Made by a program: the position numbers and the translations under genes. A stretch of DNA of 64,000 bases, taken from NCBI RefSeq assembly GCF_036669915.1, contig NC_089316.1, positions 14,831,605 through 14,895,604 of the forward strand, written 5' to 3'. Below, one piece after another: positions 22,901-34,055 of the stretch. The DNA is from Pocillopora verrucosa. Its lineage: Eukaryota; Cnidaria; Anthozoa; Scleractinia; Pocilloporidae. Under the pieces are notes generated by a model. It was not told where the DNA came from and ran no database searches. It worked only from the letters and a program-made list of their open reading frames with translations. Position 1 is the first letter of the stretch; each line of letters opens with the position of its first letter.

Positions 22901-25900
22901 AATTCAAACTTGAAAGGAAAATTAATTGAATGTGGCAGCTTTAGAGGGAAAAAACTTTTAAACCTGATTAAAGCTCTTTTGTGCCACCTATAAAAGTAAG
23001 TCAGTAGTCTCAACTCAAAATTCACCTCTGGAAACTCTCAAGAATCAAGTAACAGAAATCCTGTTTTGAGTTTTAAGGCTTAAAGAACTTTTTGGTGTGA
23101 TACCTTAATTTTATGCAGACAAACTAGTTAGTTTTCAATGATTCTGCAATGATATATTTCTTGTTGAAGGTGGTCAAGATTGTCTTGGATAAGTGACTGT
23201 AGTGTAAGCTGAAACAGGAAAGGTGTAAATAAAGGAAAGTTTCAGTATGGCAGAGAACTTAGCTATGTAGGAAGTATCTTTCTGAGCTTGTTGCTTAAAC
23301 TGTTGAAGTAATTAGAGAGCTTACTTTTAGATCAGCAGTAAACTGGTTCAAGCCTAGTTGTAATGGAAAAAAGACACTCAATATAGAAACTCTAATCTTT
23401 GTATTGGGCAGGATCCATGCTGTTAGGATTTTTACCCATTAGTTAGGCATAAGGTAAAAAGCTTTAAGTGAACAATTAGTTGCATGAAAATTCCTTTCTT
23501 TTCTTGTCTGAAAAGCCTGGAAACTCCATTTGAAAGTCTTGCAACTTGACTTGAGCCTCAATCCTTGAAATTATCAAGTTATTCTCCAGAATACCTTGAC
23601 CTTGGCATTGCAGAACTTTAGTAATTAATGCAGCTCCAGCAGCTCATTGTTGAATCAAGTTTATGATTTATTCATAAATTTTGTCTGAATTTCATTTTCT
23701 GTAAGACTTTGAGTTGAGGTTGCTAGAAACTGGTTTTTTCAATATCTTTGAAAATTTTTAGAAGTCCTGGTAGATGGACAAATGTAGGTTTGAAATTTTC
23801 TAAAACACAAGCATGGCTTTCAACTTGTGATGTTTGCAAGTCAATTTGCATGTGTAGCACTATAAGGTATGCCTTCTGGTCACCTGTTTCCTGTTTCATC
23901 AGAAATATAGTTTTAGTAGATGGTTTGTTTGTAATAACATCATTTGCGGAGGAATCTTGTTAGGGGAACATCATTAAAAATCTTTTGAACTTTTGAGTTC
24001 CAAGAATATCTGCTCTCTCAAGGGCAGCTGTTTCAGTTAGGATCATGCTTCTTAACCTGATTGTCTCTGCAATACTTATTTTTTTTTGTTAGCATAAGTC
24101 TAGAGGGGTGTTCAAATGCTTTTTACATCATGCATTCTAACAGTGCACTTGTACAGATTGGAAAAAAAAAAAGAATAAAAAAGTTGGAGTGAGTTTAGTA
24201 TTGATCATTGACAAAGATTGGTGAACAAGATATATCTGTTGTCCTAAAGATAACTTGAGTGAAATATTGCACATTATAATATTCTCAAAGGTATAGAAAA
24301 TTTTTATGCATTTTAGTATTTTAAATTGTTCACACTTCATATTATTTCCAACCTTCTCCCCACCTCCAAAAGAAAAATGAAGAAAGAAAATTCATAGATT
24401 TTTGTTTGGAGGTTACGTGGGATCGGCAGTTTGCAATTGTGCAAAGTTTTAAAGGCAGACAGTTTCTTTGGAGAAATTCTAGAAACATGACATGGAGAAA
24501 ATGTATGCAAAACTTCTGGCATATGCAGGGTACTATTATGCTTGTGATTGTTTTTGGGATGAGTAATCTTTAGTTCTTGGCAATTAAATTTTAGTGACAA
24601 TAACTTAGTTTTCTGTGAGAATTGAAACAAACCACCACCAATAAAAATAAACCCTAACCCTAAATTAATAGTTATGGTTTTTATTACTTTACCTCAGTGT
24701 CAAGCAAACATCTGGTACCTCTTTTGTGTTGGGAATAAGACATCTGCAAACTGACTTTCACATGAAGAGAGCTTGCATGAAGAAAGCTAATTGTGTCTGA
24801 AGCCCTGGTGATTTTCCAGAATTTTTCAAATTGTGTCAAAAATTGTCTTTGATTTGCTCCTATTAGTTTCCTAACTGTCGTTTCCCAGGTTTGAATCCTG
24901 AAATTGATGGTTCTTTCTGGTCAGAAATGCATGAGGAGATAAGCAATTCCACATAACATTTCACTTGTTTCTTTTTTTAGCCGAACACCTGGCAGTAGAC
25001 AACCATCTCCTACTTCAGGCCCTCAACATCAAGATGCTCAGCAGACCACCCAAACACAGCTGCCCACACAGCAACCAGTGGGTCAGAACAAAGCCAAACC
25101 CTTCAAACAGTCTGATGTTATGGAAGATATTGTCACGCCTGTGGCATTAATAGATCCTCTGGAAAGTGTACCACTGGAGCAACTTTCATTTGCACCCCAG
25201 AGAGAGCCTGTGGTGGGTACTCCTACAAGTCCATCAGATTTTGTTATGGTCTCTGGAGCATCTTTACAAAGCCATAATGCTCCCTCTCAGCATGGTCAGT
25301 CACTTCACTTGACACAACATCAGTTGGCATTAGCAATGGCTGCTCAACAACAGCAACAACAGCAACAGCAACAACAACAGCAACAACTTGGATTGCAGTC
25401 TGGCTTGCAATCCACTGGTATTGGCCATCCAAACCCATACTTCATCACAGCACCACCATCCCAAGATCCATATGGTAATCCTTCACTTGCTGCAGTCAGT
25501 GGCGGTGCCCATCAGGTGGTCCATCCTCAATATGCAGCTTATAGTGTTCAACCATGGGGTGTGTATTCTGCAGCTGGAGCATCAGGTACAGGAGGATACC
25601 TTCAACAGCAACAACAGCAACAACAACAACAGCATGCTCAGCTGCTCCGCTCTAACTCGGGTGGGATGACTGGACGGCCTATGCAGGGACAGGTGGAGAT
25701 TATTGGGACTCCGCCATCACACCAGCAACAGGCAATGGCTGCTGCATCTTCTGGAACTAACTACCAGCTAGTAGCTCCAGCTGGGGCAGCCCCTTTGGGA
25801 CTAGGAACTACTGCTTACTATGATCAGTCAGGGAACTTGGTGCTAGGGAATACACAAAATGTTAACAATATGGCAACAGCACAAATGGCAGCTAGTCAGA

Positions 25901-27475
25901 TGGGAGCCCTCAGAATGGTATCACCAGTAGTGGTAAATGCCCAGAATGCAGGTGCCAATTCTGTCACTGGAGGACGACTGGGAAATGCCAGCTCAATGGG
26001 TGGTGCATCAACATTAGGGCTGTTTGGACAACAGCAGCAACAGCCACAATTGAATAGCAGTGCTCTGGGTATGCTGGGAGGTGTTGTGGGAGGTTCGTCT
26101 GGAGTTGGGGCTGTTGGTACCATTCCAGGTGGAGGAACTAGAAGAGATTCTATGAATGCTACTGAATATGGCAAACGAGCAGGAATCACCCAGTACTATA
26201 CAACCCCGGGTGCTGTAAGCAGCCTTGCAAGTTTGTCAATCTCAGCACAACCATCTTACAATACTCCCCAGGAGCTGCCAACACCTCCTCTTCTTTCACA
26301 GGGACAGTCAGGGTTTGGTGGTCAGTCAGCATATGGCGGACAGTCAGGCTTCACTGTAGGAAGCCCCTTATCCAATGGACTCTCTCGTTACATGCAACTT
26401 GCAGCTGCTCCCAGAGATACTCCTACAAAATATCAGGGATCACTTGGTGGACTAGGTGGAATGCAATATGGCAGCTCAGCTTTAGGTGTTGGTAGCTTTA
26501 GAGGATCAAGAGGTAAAGAAACAGGGAGAAGTAGGCTTTTAGAAGACTTCCGTAATAATCGCTATCCCAACATCCAGCTGCGTGACTTGGCAAATCACAT
26601 TGTGGAATTCTCACAGGACCAACATGGTTCAAGATTTATCCAGCAAAAATTAGAACGTGCTTCTCCTACTGAAAAGCAGATGGTTTTTCATGAAATCCTC
26701 CCAGCTGCTTACAGCTTGATGACTGATGTGTTTGGAAACTATGTTATACAGAAGTTCTTTGAGTTTGGGAGTCCTGAACAGAAGCATCACCTTGCCAACT
26801 GCATTCGGGGACATGTGCTGCCTCTTGCCTTACAAATGTATGGATGTCGCGTCATACAGAAAGCATTGGAGTGTATTTCTCCAGATGTTCAGGTATGTTA
26901 ACCCTCAGTGAACACGTACTGTATTTCTACTAGAAATATACATCTAAGGATCAGGAAATTCACTCAGCCACAAATGGTGCAATATTAGTCTTAAATTGAA
27001 GTACTGAAATATAAAAATATCTTGTACAGTTTTGTGAAGTAAATTTTAGCTGTGCTGAATCAAAGCAATTGTGAAGGTATGATTTGTCCTTGAATTGATG
27101 TCCTAATAGATGGTGAGACACAAAGGCACTTATTTAACTCTTTAACTCTTTAACTATCATGAGTGACCAAGACAGAATTTCTCCCTACAATATTAATAAA
27201 ATATCTAGCAGAAATGAGGTGAGAACAGAGAAAAATATCAATAAGGGGATTATAAGGTGCTCCAATACCAAATTCCCAAACTAACATTATAAGAATTTTA
27301 TGGTAGACAGTAAGGGGAATTACTCATGTGATCTTGCAAGTGAAAGGGTTGAGAACTCTTATCCCTTTCCCTCCCCAGATCTCTTTCTTAATTCTCCTGA
27401 CTGTTTGCTAAACAGTTCTTGTGATGCAAGTTTGGAGAATTTGGTGCTTGATCAGCTAATGATCCCCTCATTGAT

Positions 27476-27516
<41 letters not shown>

Positions 27517-27523
27517 TATATAT

Positions 27524-27564
<41 letters not shown>

Positions 27565-30209
27565 TATATATAGATATATATATGTATATATATATTTTAA
27601 TTCTCATACCTTGTCTACTTGATATTAGTCCAGTCCTTGTTACAGATGTACAGGTTTGTCCTTCCTCTTCTGTGTCACACAATAAAATATGTGTGAATAT
27701 GTCTACCAGATGGGGTCAACAACACATTGTCTGTTTTAAATAGCTATGTTAACTTATGGTATGTTATGTGTTGTAGAATGATCTGGTCAGAGAACTGGAT
27801 GGACATGTGCTGAAGTGTGTCAAGGATCAAAATGGGAACCATGTAGTACAGAAGTGTATTGAGTGTGTTGACCCATCTTCTCTTCAGTTCATTATTGGAG
27901 CTTTCCAGGCACAGGTATTTAGTAGATACATTTTAAAAACAGTTGTCGCTTCAATTGTAGGTATGTTAATGTCTGTGATGATAAAACATGCAGAAAAATT
28001 GTTGTACAAAAAAAACTTCAAGTTAACAGGATCTGTTAACCTTTGGCAGCTTTCATTGCGCAAAGGTTAGTGGAGTGGAGTGGAGTGGAGAAAATTAATG
28101 AAGCATCCCAAGGTTTAACCCTTAAACCCCTAAGAGTGACTCACATCTAATTTCTCCTTACAATATCATCCCTGAATCACACATTAAGGTCATGAGAATA
28201 AAGTTTTGATTCCAAAGTTCCTACTTTGTATTTGTTTTTTTATTGATGGTGATGTTTATGAATAAATCTCTAAGTTAAGATTGTTAATTGTTAATGCCAA
28301 GTATTGGGAAAAGCAAACAATAGGGGGACTCTAAGGGAGCCTTTTCCAGGATTCTATTTTTCTGGAAAAAAGAACAAGAATAAAAGCTTAGTTTCTTTTT
28401 GTAAGTTTGCCATTTGCGACTTCACCAAACAAATTTTTTTCTTGGTTCTAAATATTCAAAGTCAATTCTCCATGATACCATGAAAATGACTATCAGTGAT
28501 GTTACTTAACTTGTGGATAACTCATTGTTCCATAATTGCAGGTGTATGCCTTGTCAACTCATCCTTATGGATGTCGTGTGATCCAACGTATCCTTGAGCA
28601 CTGCATGCCAGAGCAGACATCACCAATACTGAATGAGTTACATCAGCATACAGAGAGACTGGTTCAAGATCAATATGGTAACTATGTGATCCAGCATGTC
28701 TTGGAACATGGCACACCTGAGGACAAGAGCAAGATTGTGCATGAACTCAGAGGCAACATACTGAATTTTAGCCAGCACAAATTTGCCAGGTAATTTTGCT
28801 TTTAAGAATTATCTCAAAGCTGAAACAAAGGGGGTATCCATAGTAATTTCTTCAAGTAACAAGCACTAAAGTTATTTCAAGTTTGAAAATACTGAAAAAA
28901 GAAAAAATCAAAAAATGAACCATATGTTTTATTTATTACCAACAGTGCTCAATTTTTTTCAAATCTAACATATTTCACAAGTTTAGAAGATTGACTGTCT
29001 CTTTTTCCTTTTCTTTTTTTTTTTAGCAATGTGGTTGAGAAGTGTGTTACTCATGCTTCACGTACAGAAAGAGCTATGCTCATTGACGAAGTTTGCAGCA
29101 GCAGTGATAAGTAAGATGCAGTGTTTTATTTCAATTTTCCTTAGGATGTCAATAAATATGTGCCCCTAAAATGCTGTTACTTTGATCTTTTTTTTAAAAT
29201 TTTTTTGAGCAAATTCTGATGTAATCTTTACTTTGACACTTGATCAGTGTTTGCAAGGCTGCAACTTCTTTAAAACACAGATATTCATGCCTGTATGTTT
29301 TGGTGGAGATTAACAAATTTGTACTTGATGTGCATTTTGTTTGGTTTAGAAAAGAGAACTTTTTATACTTAATAACTTTGGAAATGTCATAAAGGTTGTT
29401 CCCAAACATATTTTGTTACTTCTAGTGAAAAATTTTTATTTCAGTATTTGCAGAAGGCGAAATGAATATTTGTGAATAATTGTCAAAGTAATTATCAACA
29501 ACATTCATTGAGCCTGAGGCAAATAATTGTTTTAGTATAATTGCTCAGGTGCTGCTATAGATATGTTTTGATGTTGAACCATTCTTTTGCAATATCTTTG
29601 ATTACTTTTATTGAGATAAGCAGCCAATTTCCATTTGAATTTAACAGGTTTATTTAATTCAGCAGGCAAAAGCTCAACATATATTTTGAAAAGTGGTATG
29701 TCAAACTCAGCAGCATCTTTTGCACTCCTTGGAATTGAATTTCTATAGCAATTTTAACTTCCTCTGTAACACTGACGAAATGTAAGGCAACCATTTTGAA
29801 ATTTAGTGCTCTCACTATAATCATCATGTGCTAGATGATTATAGAAAGATGATGCAATCCCTGAGCAATCGAACTGAGTGCATCTCTAATCACTAGAGCA
29901 ATAATAACTTTCTGTAGACTTGCTACTTTGGGAAAATACATTGATTTTTAATTCTTGACATGACTTTTTATGTTTAGTGCCTTGTACACTATGATGAAGG
30001 ATCAGTTTGCAAACTATGTTATTCAGAAGATGATTGATGTGGCAGAACCACCTCAACGCAAGCTGCTGATGCACAGGATTCGGCCCCATGTGGCAACATT
30101 GCGCAAGTACACTTATGGAAAACACATTTTAGCCAAGTTAGAGAAGTACTACATGACAATGAAACCAACACCAGATTTCCTCCCTTTGACAAATGGTCCT
30201 TTGCTTTAG
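16963..30209 (+). CDS. PUM: Pumilio RNA-binding translational repressor
   Basis: Nine coding exons: 16963-17253, 20058-20147, 21311-21643, 22156-22358, 24981-26892, 27777-27914, 28542-28789, 29027-29110 and 29978-30209. All have GT-AG introns and consistent phase. Total 1176 aa. Pumilio binds UGUANAUA elements in 3'UTRs and recruits deadenylation machinery in the cytoplasm. The N-terminal part carries PUM1/2 blocks ([42 protein letters not shown]). The middle is Gln-, Gly- and Ser-rich with two poly-Q tracts. The C-terminal PUM homology domain spans about 821-1165. Its eight repeats read SR/Q, NY/Q, CR/Q, NH/Q, CR/Q, NY/Q, SN/E and NY/Q, identical to the code of human PUM1. Length matches human PUM1 (1186-1188 aa). 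Vertebrates have two paralogues; this copy looks like the single ancestral type (inference). Confidence 0.97.
19343..19551. repeat. TTAACCC-type ~200-bp element, copy 3
   Basis: Begins TAACTCTTTGACCCC, ends GTTAGGGTGTAAAGGATTA, and carries CATCCAATTTCTCCC, GGTCACAAGAATAAAG and GAACAGTATAGAGAATATGC. It is inside Pumilio intron 1. Confidence 0.75.
21067..21283. repeat. TTAACCC-ended element, divergent internal sequence
   Basis: CTCAACCCTTCAACCCTCAAG at the left and GGGAGTTCAAGGGTTAAAT at the right are inverted ends about 205 bp apart. The interior shares only short words (TTCTCCCCTC, GAATATCCTCATTACC) with the other copies, so it belongs to a related subfamily. It lies immediately upstream of Pumilio exon 3. 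Confidence 0.5.
22440..22885. repeat. Compositionally distinct block with spaced TACTATGCT repeats
   Basis: The word CTACTATGCTGTCC (or a one-base variant) occurs at about 22448, 22584 and 22836. The first and last copies extend to about 40 bp of similarity (GAGTG...TGACA...ATTG). The interior is less AT-rich than the surrounding intron. It may be a retroelement remnant, but I cannot identify it. Confidence 0.4.
25340..25632 (+). repeat. Two CAA/CAG tracts coding poly-Q in Pumilio
   Basis: Mixed CAA and CAG codons encode runs of about 14 Gln at 25345-25386 and about 10-11 Gln at 25602-25632 in exon 5. Interruption between the codon types suggests a stable tract under protein-level selection. 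Confidence 0.85.
27130..27355. repeat. Element with CTTTAAC/GGGTTGAG ends
   Basis: Left CTCTTTAACTCTTTAACTATCATGAG and right AAGTGAAAGGGTTGAGAAC are inverted ends. The interior carries AATTTCTCCCTACAATATTA, the common marker of the TTAACCC family. It is in Pumilio intron 5. Confidence 0.5.
27475..27595. repeat. Long TA dinucleotide microsatellite
   Basis: About 120 bp of TA/AT repeats with periodic GA interruptions in Pumilio intron 5. The GATATATA interruptions recur in two blocks. Confidence 0.95.
28114..28203. repeat. TTAACCC-family element, 5' part only
   Basis: TTTAACCCTTAAACCCCTAAGAGTGACTC, then CATCTAATTTCTCC and GAATAAAG. After 28203 the sequence no longer matches, so the copy is truncated or recombined. 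It is in Pumilio intron 6. Confidence 0.7.
29440..29900. repeat. Dispersed repeat, second copy of the GAGCCT/CAGGTGCT family
   Basis: The portion 29505-29565 (CATTGAGCCTGAGGCAAATAAT, AGTATAATTGCTCAGGTGCT) matches 3800-3850. The outer limits are uncertain. It lies in Pumilio intron 8. Confidence 0.5.
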
Positions 30210-32410
30210 AAACATACTTGGTTGAAGGCACCCATTTTCTGTTTGTTTGTTTGTTTGTTTTTTTTTTGCTTAAATTTTTTGGAGATGTTTTTAGATTTGA
30301 CATCATGAATATAGATCTATTGATACTGATCAAAACCTTGATTTGGTGAAATATTTTCATTCTTATGAAGCTGTAAATTTCCTTGTAAAACTGTAAAGAA
30401 AATCCTTTCTTATAGGTGTTGATCTTATATTTTACTCAATTTAAAATCTTTTGTCTCCAAATCAGTTCTCATTATTGACGTTCTCGGTTCAATTATTGAA
30501 TTTTATGCATTGAAAAGCTTCATCTGTGTGTCAACTGTATCAATGAATGCAGTTAATTTTTTTACCTGTAACTGTATAGGTAAAACGTAGTTGTTGCGTC
30601 TTTTTGATCAAGGGCAGATTGATGGTTGAATTTTATCATTTCAATGAACTTTTAGTTTTCTTAAATGGAATAGCTATCATTGATGACAGTTACATGTTAA
30701 ATGTATACATTTGCTTAAGTAATAGTTAATAAAAATGCTAGGTCCGATAATTGTAGTATTTCCTTCCGCGTGGGAGGTAGATTCTTTTTGGTAGATAGAT
30801 AGCACATGCATGTTATGTTAATAAACAAAGCTTATTAATTAGGAAAAATTACAGGCAGTCAAAGCCAGAGTCAGCAATCCTGTTATTTTAAGTGGGTTTC
30901 TAAGAGCTGTGAGTGTCCATCCCTGCAGTATAGACGTGTTACTATGAATCAAAGCCTGCAAAGATTATTTTAAATTTTGTTAGGTAAATGTACAATTTAC
31001 CATTTTTGGCATCTGTTTTGACATTTAGAAACGGTTAATCTTTTACAAGATAAATTGTTTCCCATACTAGTTAGCAAAGGAAGTACATGCCTGTCAATGA
31101 TTTTTCTGTAGTTTTCAGGTTGTTTGCAAAAGATAAGAGTGAAAATTATGTAAAGTATTTATTTGACGGGAAACCCAAGCCCATGTATGTAATGTTAACA
31201 GGAAATTGCTTGTACTTTAGGTTAATGACTGTTTGTTGGTAGAGGTTTCAATACCTTCACTGAAATTTCATGAGGCGTATTCGTTTATTGTTTCTTAAGT
31301 TGGAATTCCAATAGTTTCAACTAGAAGGTTGTTCCTTCATACTTAAGAACTTTTTGACAGTTGTACATGTTTCACTTACTGAAGCAAAAATGCTGTGACC
31401 ATATTTGGGAAAGGGAAGGTGTAGCCGTCTTAGAGCGTTTTCATTCGCGTGGTGAGCAGCCTTGTAAATTAATTGGAAGAGAAGAAAGTGTTTACATAAA
31501 AAGAGAGTTCAGATCATACAAGACTGACTTAGTGTACCAATAACAGCCACGTGGGGTCGGCCGGAAGCGATCTATAGGTCAGGGCTATGCTCTTCCCTTG
31601 CTTTTAGAAAATAATTTTTTCGAATTCTCCCCACAATTGTATTGTCTAAGGTGAATAGGCGAGGTAATTAGCCACGTGTTGTAACATTCAAGTTTCTATG
31701 TTTTGTAAGTATGTATGTGGATTTAATTCAGGTGGCAAACTTCTATATATTTGATTCAAAGAATTGTAACAAAATGTAAACTGTAACATTGCAATGTTTT
31801 TAAGGCCCTTGTAAGGAAATTCCTGTACATTCTGTACATTTGTAAATGGCCACTGGCGAGAGCTGCATTGAATTGTAACCAGCACACTGTATAGATAACG
31901 TAAACATACTTGTAGCGGCTATCGCAAGTGCAAGTGTTCAAGTGTTTTCATAAACGTTTCGGGGTCCATGGTTTGGATGTTCAAAGGTTGATTATCAGAA
32001 ACTTGTACTTGGGATGTATGTCGCTGGACAGAGCAGTTTTGCTTCGGTAAATATTTCGTACCACTGTTTATATGTATTCAGAGATATTAAACACTATCAA
32101 AACAACAAAGACAAATATATTGTAAGGATAATTTATCATTTTGATCAAGAGCGCTTAAAACTTTTTGCCGTTTTAGGTTTTAGGGTAATTTTAATCAGAC
32201 TCGGTTTTCCTTTTTTTTTTTGGAGTCTCGCGGTGTAATGAAGCAGAAAGGGTTAGTGTTTTTGTATGTTTCTGTGTAAAACTGAACAAGTCCCGCCTTG
32301 TACAATGTGTGCGGTTGTGTAGAAGTATGTAAATGATGTAAAGAAAGTAGCCTTTTCAATTCCTGTATTAAAATTTAAAGGTGGTTGCACAAATAAATGA
32401 TATTGTTTAT
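30210..32410 (+). other. Pumilio 3'UTR (probable)
   Basis: AT-rich sequence without a credible coding region, running from the Pumilio stop to a well-formed AATAAA at 32392-32397. A 2.2-kb 3'UTR is in keeping with long Pumilio 3'UTRs in animals. It contains many TGTANAT-like words, but I found no exact TGTANATA. An earlier poly(A) site cannot be excluded. Confidence 0.5.
32392..32397 (+). terminator. Candidate poly(A) signal AATAAA for Pumilio
   Basis: Perfect hexamer followed by a T-rich stretch (TGTTTATCAGTTTTGTTTTG), as expected for a downstream element. It is about 2.2 kb after the stop codon. Confidence 0.45.
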
Positions 32411-34055
32411 CAGTTTTGTTTTGACTTCTTTGTAGAAAAGAAATCTCTGTTAGGTCATTTTTAAAAAAGTCGCCTCCTTCACAATCAATCTATCAGATGT
32501 CTCCTTATGTAATTTACTTCCTAAATACCCACGTTCTTTGAGTTCTACGTCCTTTTTCTCGCATCTTTGGCGGGAACCGATTTAACTTTTTGATATTGCA
32601 GAATGCCTATAGGCTGATAAAAAACTGAAATTCGTTTACGTTTTTCTTCAAAGGCGTGGCTCAAACGAAAATTATAACCGCCACCTTTGGTACAGAAGAG
32701 GGCTTCTTGTATGAATATAGTAAATCCAAAAATGGATAACTACAACATAGTAAGCGGTCATATTACAAGCGATGCTCTGTGGGAGTAAGGCGAGGTATTG
32801 TTACTAAGAATTTGACTGTATTTTTTAATTCCTAGAAGCGATCGTTAATACTCCCATACAAACTCATATAATTTCGCCATGACTCACATTTCGCAGGACG
32901 GTCATTTCACAGCTGGAGCTTGGGCTGCCTGTGGTCTTAATTTTCAACCTCAGTTAAAAGAGCAACCACGAGGCAAAATTAAGATTATTGACTTACTATG
33001 CTTTATGCACATGCTTTGCGCAAACCAGATTCAGCAAAACAAGCGTTTACGAAACAAACGCCCTAGTGATGATTTCGTGTTAGGTCTTCAGCGGACGGTG
33101 TGTTCGTAGTAACTGAAGGAGCGGTACACAAAACACGTCCTTTAAAACTTCTAAATGATGGTAAAAATTACCTGCTGACCTAAACACGACGAACTTCTCA
33201 CTATAGCAACGAGGTATCATGCAGGGCATTCACCATTGCACTGATTAGATAAACCCACCGCGATAAATTTTTAGTGTTCTTAGTGTGCGTCAGTGTTGAT
33301 TTCATTGTAATATTTAGCGGCACACTAAGTCCATGTCACGATTAGCTACTTAAATAATTTAAAAAACATTCGAACAAAAATGGTCCAACATCTCTGCTGT
33401 AACATTTGATTATGTAGTCTGATCGTCCGGATGAGGGTAGTCCTGAGAAGGACTGTTGTCGTCAGTGGCGACTCAGACTGAGGACCTACTTTTCTCCTTC
33501 TATTCGCGAAAGTATTCACTGGTATCGTGGATCGCAGAAGTGAGCGAGATCTATAGCTTCTGCGTCATGTAAGCCTGAACAGAAACAATGCGTAGACTAG
33601 TTGTCCAAAGTTAACATAACTGAGGTTCAGTGTAGTTTCATTTAAGCATGGCGACGTCATCGTTTCTGCTATGAGGTTGACCATATGTACCTTTGGAGAG
33701 GTTAACACTGCAAGAAAATATCTATGAATAGCTTCGAACAGTCGAATTCTGAGCTACAGTGACTTTAACAAGCTCCTCAATTTTAAAGATCTCAGCCAAC
33801 AACCAGTCCCTTTCACAATGCAAACTGGTTTTATTTAACCTGTTCTAAGTATTTATATAAGTTTCAAACAGTGAAAATTGATCTCCCTCAGATAAAGTTT
33901 GAAATTTATGTTTGCTCCATTTCTTGCAAATAATGTGATCCCACGACTAAGTGTGTACGCACTGCGGACCTACTTTTCTCCTCCGCTGAGTGAGTTCTAA
34001 AGCTTCTGCGTCATGTAAGCCTAAACAGAAACAATACGTCGAACAGTGGTACAAC
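32411..34055. other. Intergenic stretch upstream of peflin
   Basis: There is no gene that I can support. A repeat-type phrase (GTAGTCCTGAGAAGGACTG) is at about 33436-33460. The last 600 bp contain a duplicated copy of the peflin 5'UTR (see 33483-33600 and 33963-34050). Confidence 0.5.
33483..34050 (+). repeat. Duplicated 5'-leader of peflin
   Basis: GGACCTACTTTTCTCCT at 33482-33498 and 33965-33981, then TAGCTTCTGCGTCATGTAAG and AGAAACAAT, occur twice about 475 bp apart. The downstream copy is the actual leader just before the peflin ATG at 34056. The upstream copy has an extra ~30-bp insert between the two blocks and no matching ATG. Confidence 0.8.

Noticed and set aside
24650-24666. Short AACCCTAACCCTAA run as a telomeric repeat.
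   Set aside because: Only about two units, inside a Pumilio intron; too short to be meaningful.
30210-32410. Pumilio autoregulatory element in its own 3'UTR.
   Set aside because: Many TGTANAT-like words are present, but I found no exact TGTANATA by eye, so the claim is not supported.
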